In this document: one piece after another, positions 40,673 to 41,293 of the stretch
Layout of the letters: each line of letters begins with the position of its first letter
Numbering within the stretch: position 1 is the stretch's first letter
NCBI GenBank assembly: GCA_016210745.1
Contig: JACQTO010000154.1
Location: forward strand, 1 to 41,293
Reading direction: 5' to 3'
From: Betaproteobacteria bacterium
Lineage (GTDB): Bacteria > Pseudomonadota > Gammaproteobacteria > Burkholderiales > SG8-39
Length of the DNA stretch: 41,293 nt
The notes under the pieces: model-generated
Databases searched by the model: none
What the model was told of the DNA's origin: nothing
What the model saw: the letters and a program-made list of their open reading frames with translations, nothing else
Program-made: the position numbers and the translations under genes

Positions 40673-41293
40673 ATTGAAGTTACGACCGCCGTCGCAGACA
40701 AGATTCTGTCCGGTGACGAAGCTCGCGTCCTCGGAACACAGAAACAAAACGACGCGCGCGTGGTCCGACATGTCCGCGAGGCGCTGAATCGCCTGCTCGC
40801 GCATCGCGCGCTCGAAATGGTCGCCCTGGGCCGACGTTCGGCTGAAATCCGTTTTCGTTGTGCCAGGCAACAATGCGTTGACGGTGATGTTCCAGCGGCC
40901 GAGCTCGCGCGCCATGGCTCGGGTCATGCCGATCAGCGCCGATTTCGATGCGGTGTAGTGCAGATAGTTGGGTCGGCCCGAGAGTACGATGATGGACGAC
41001 AGGTTGATGATCCGACCCCATTGCCCCAGTTGCATAGCCGGCACGACGGCGCGCGAACACAGGAACGTGCCGGTGACGTTCACGTCGATCGCGCGGCGCC
41101 ATTCATCGGGCGGCAATTCCCAGAAGGGCCCGATGGTGATGTCTTGGAGCATGGCCGCGTTGTTGACCAGCACGTCGATGCGGCCCAGGGCGGCAAGCGT
41201 GCGCTCGACCATAGCGGCGACCGAGTCCGGGTCCGAGACATCGGTCCGAACGGCGAGCGCGCGCTGCCCCTGCGCTTCGAGTTCCTGCTGCAG
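40670..41293 (-). CDS. SDR-family oxidoreductase (5' end beyond the window)
   Basis: A short-chain dehydrogenase/reductase whose N-terminus (with the NAD(P)-binding glycine motif) lies outside the window; the frame is open to the last base. The visible 207 residues contain RTDVSDPDSV (cofactor aspartate region), DVLVNNAAM, the catalytic serine in INLSSIIVLSG and the YTASK motif, and the C-terminal LCSEDASFVTGQNLVCDGG. It resembles 3-oxoacyl-ACP reductase/FabG-type enzymes acting on a small alcohol or ketone; the substrate is unknown. Confidence 0.92.
   Translation of the reverse strand: MQQELEAQGQRALAVRTDVSDPDSVAAMVERTLAALGRIDVLVNNAAMLQDITIGPFWELPPDEWRRAIDVNVTGTFLCSRAVVPAMQLGQWGRIINLSSIIVLSGRPNYLHYTASKSALIGMTRAMARELGRWNITVNALLPGTTKTDFSRTSAQGDHFERAMREQAIQRLADMSDHARVVLFLCSEDASFVTGQNLVCDGGRNFN

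Overview
The window looks like a chromosomal segment of a GC-rich betaproteobacterium, probably of the order Burkholderiales. The evidence is the GC-rich codon use, the ruvCAB-ybgC-tolQRAB-pal-cpoB order, a GGGTCGTTAG-type tRNA-Lys, and two intact plus one broken Bug/TctC-type solute receptor genes, a family that is greatly expanded in that order. All calls come from reading the sequence; no database search was made.

Layout. (1) 9-7127: a tightly packed plus-strand run of Holliday-junction resolution genes (ruvC, ruvA, ruvB) leading without a break into the Tol-Pal envelope system (ybgC, tolQ, tolR, tolA, tolB, pal, cpoB). (2) 7287-13224: an intact tRNA-Lys at one end and a 42-nt copy of the 3' half of tRNA-Lys at the other bracket about 5.8 kb of accessory genes: a BamE-like lipoprotein, a bacteriohemerythrin, two inverted HHE hemerythrin paralogues, a Bug receptor and a transsulfuration-type PLP enzyme. 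The left part is visibly less GC-rich. (3) 13343-19924: a UbiD-like decarboxylase, a nitrilase-family hydrolase, a DUF3617 protein, an orphan NapF-type ferredoxin, ThrH, and a DpgC-like cofactor-free dioxygenase homologue. (4) 19945-25645: six minus-strand genes including a GlrK/GlrR (QseE/QseF)-type two-component system, an EF-hand+BON secreted protein, two small lipoproteins and a membrane protein of unknown function. (5) 25881-32260: a small Rho_N-like protein, then a three-gene exopolysaccharide module (cellulose-synthase-like glycosyltransferase, MBOAT O-acetyltransferase, SGNH/AlgJ-like protein). (6) 32247-41293: catabolic genes (quinone oxidoreductase, cysteine hydrolase + Bug receptor, haloacid dehalogenase, MBL hydrolase, alpha/beta hydrolase + acyl-CoA dehydrogenase + Bug remnant), a Crp/Fnr regulator and a truncated SDR.

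The best candidate for an undescribed system is a local sigma-54 regulon. A full-consensus -24/-12 promoter (26725-26740) precedes the exopolysaccharide operon, and a second good one (22554-22540, minus) precedes the EF-hand/BON gene. Upstream of both lie inverted repeats of the form TGTC-N10-GACA (locally TGTCGC-N6-GCGACA), which is the known enterobacterial GlrR-binding pattern, and a GlrR-like activator is encoded between the two targets. I infer that GlrKR couples an envelope signal to an acetylated exopolysaccharide and a secreted calcium-binding protein.

Two repeat families also stand out. Sense-oriented heptad arrays (GGATTYA) start at or just after the stop codons of eight genes and often supply the stop codon itself. 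A 118-bp element with a perfect 21-bp-arm palindrome is present in two inverted copies 17 kb apart, each embedded in such heptad arrays.
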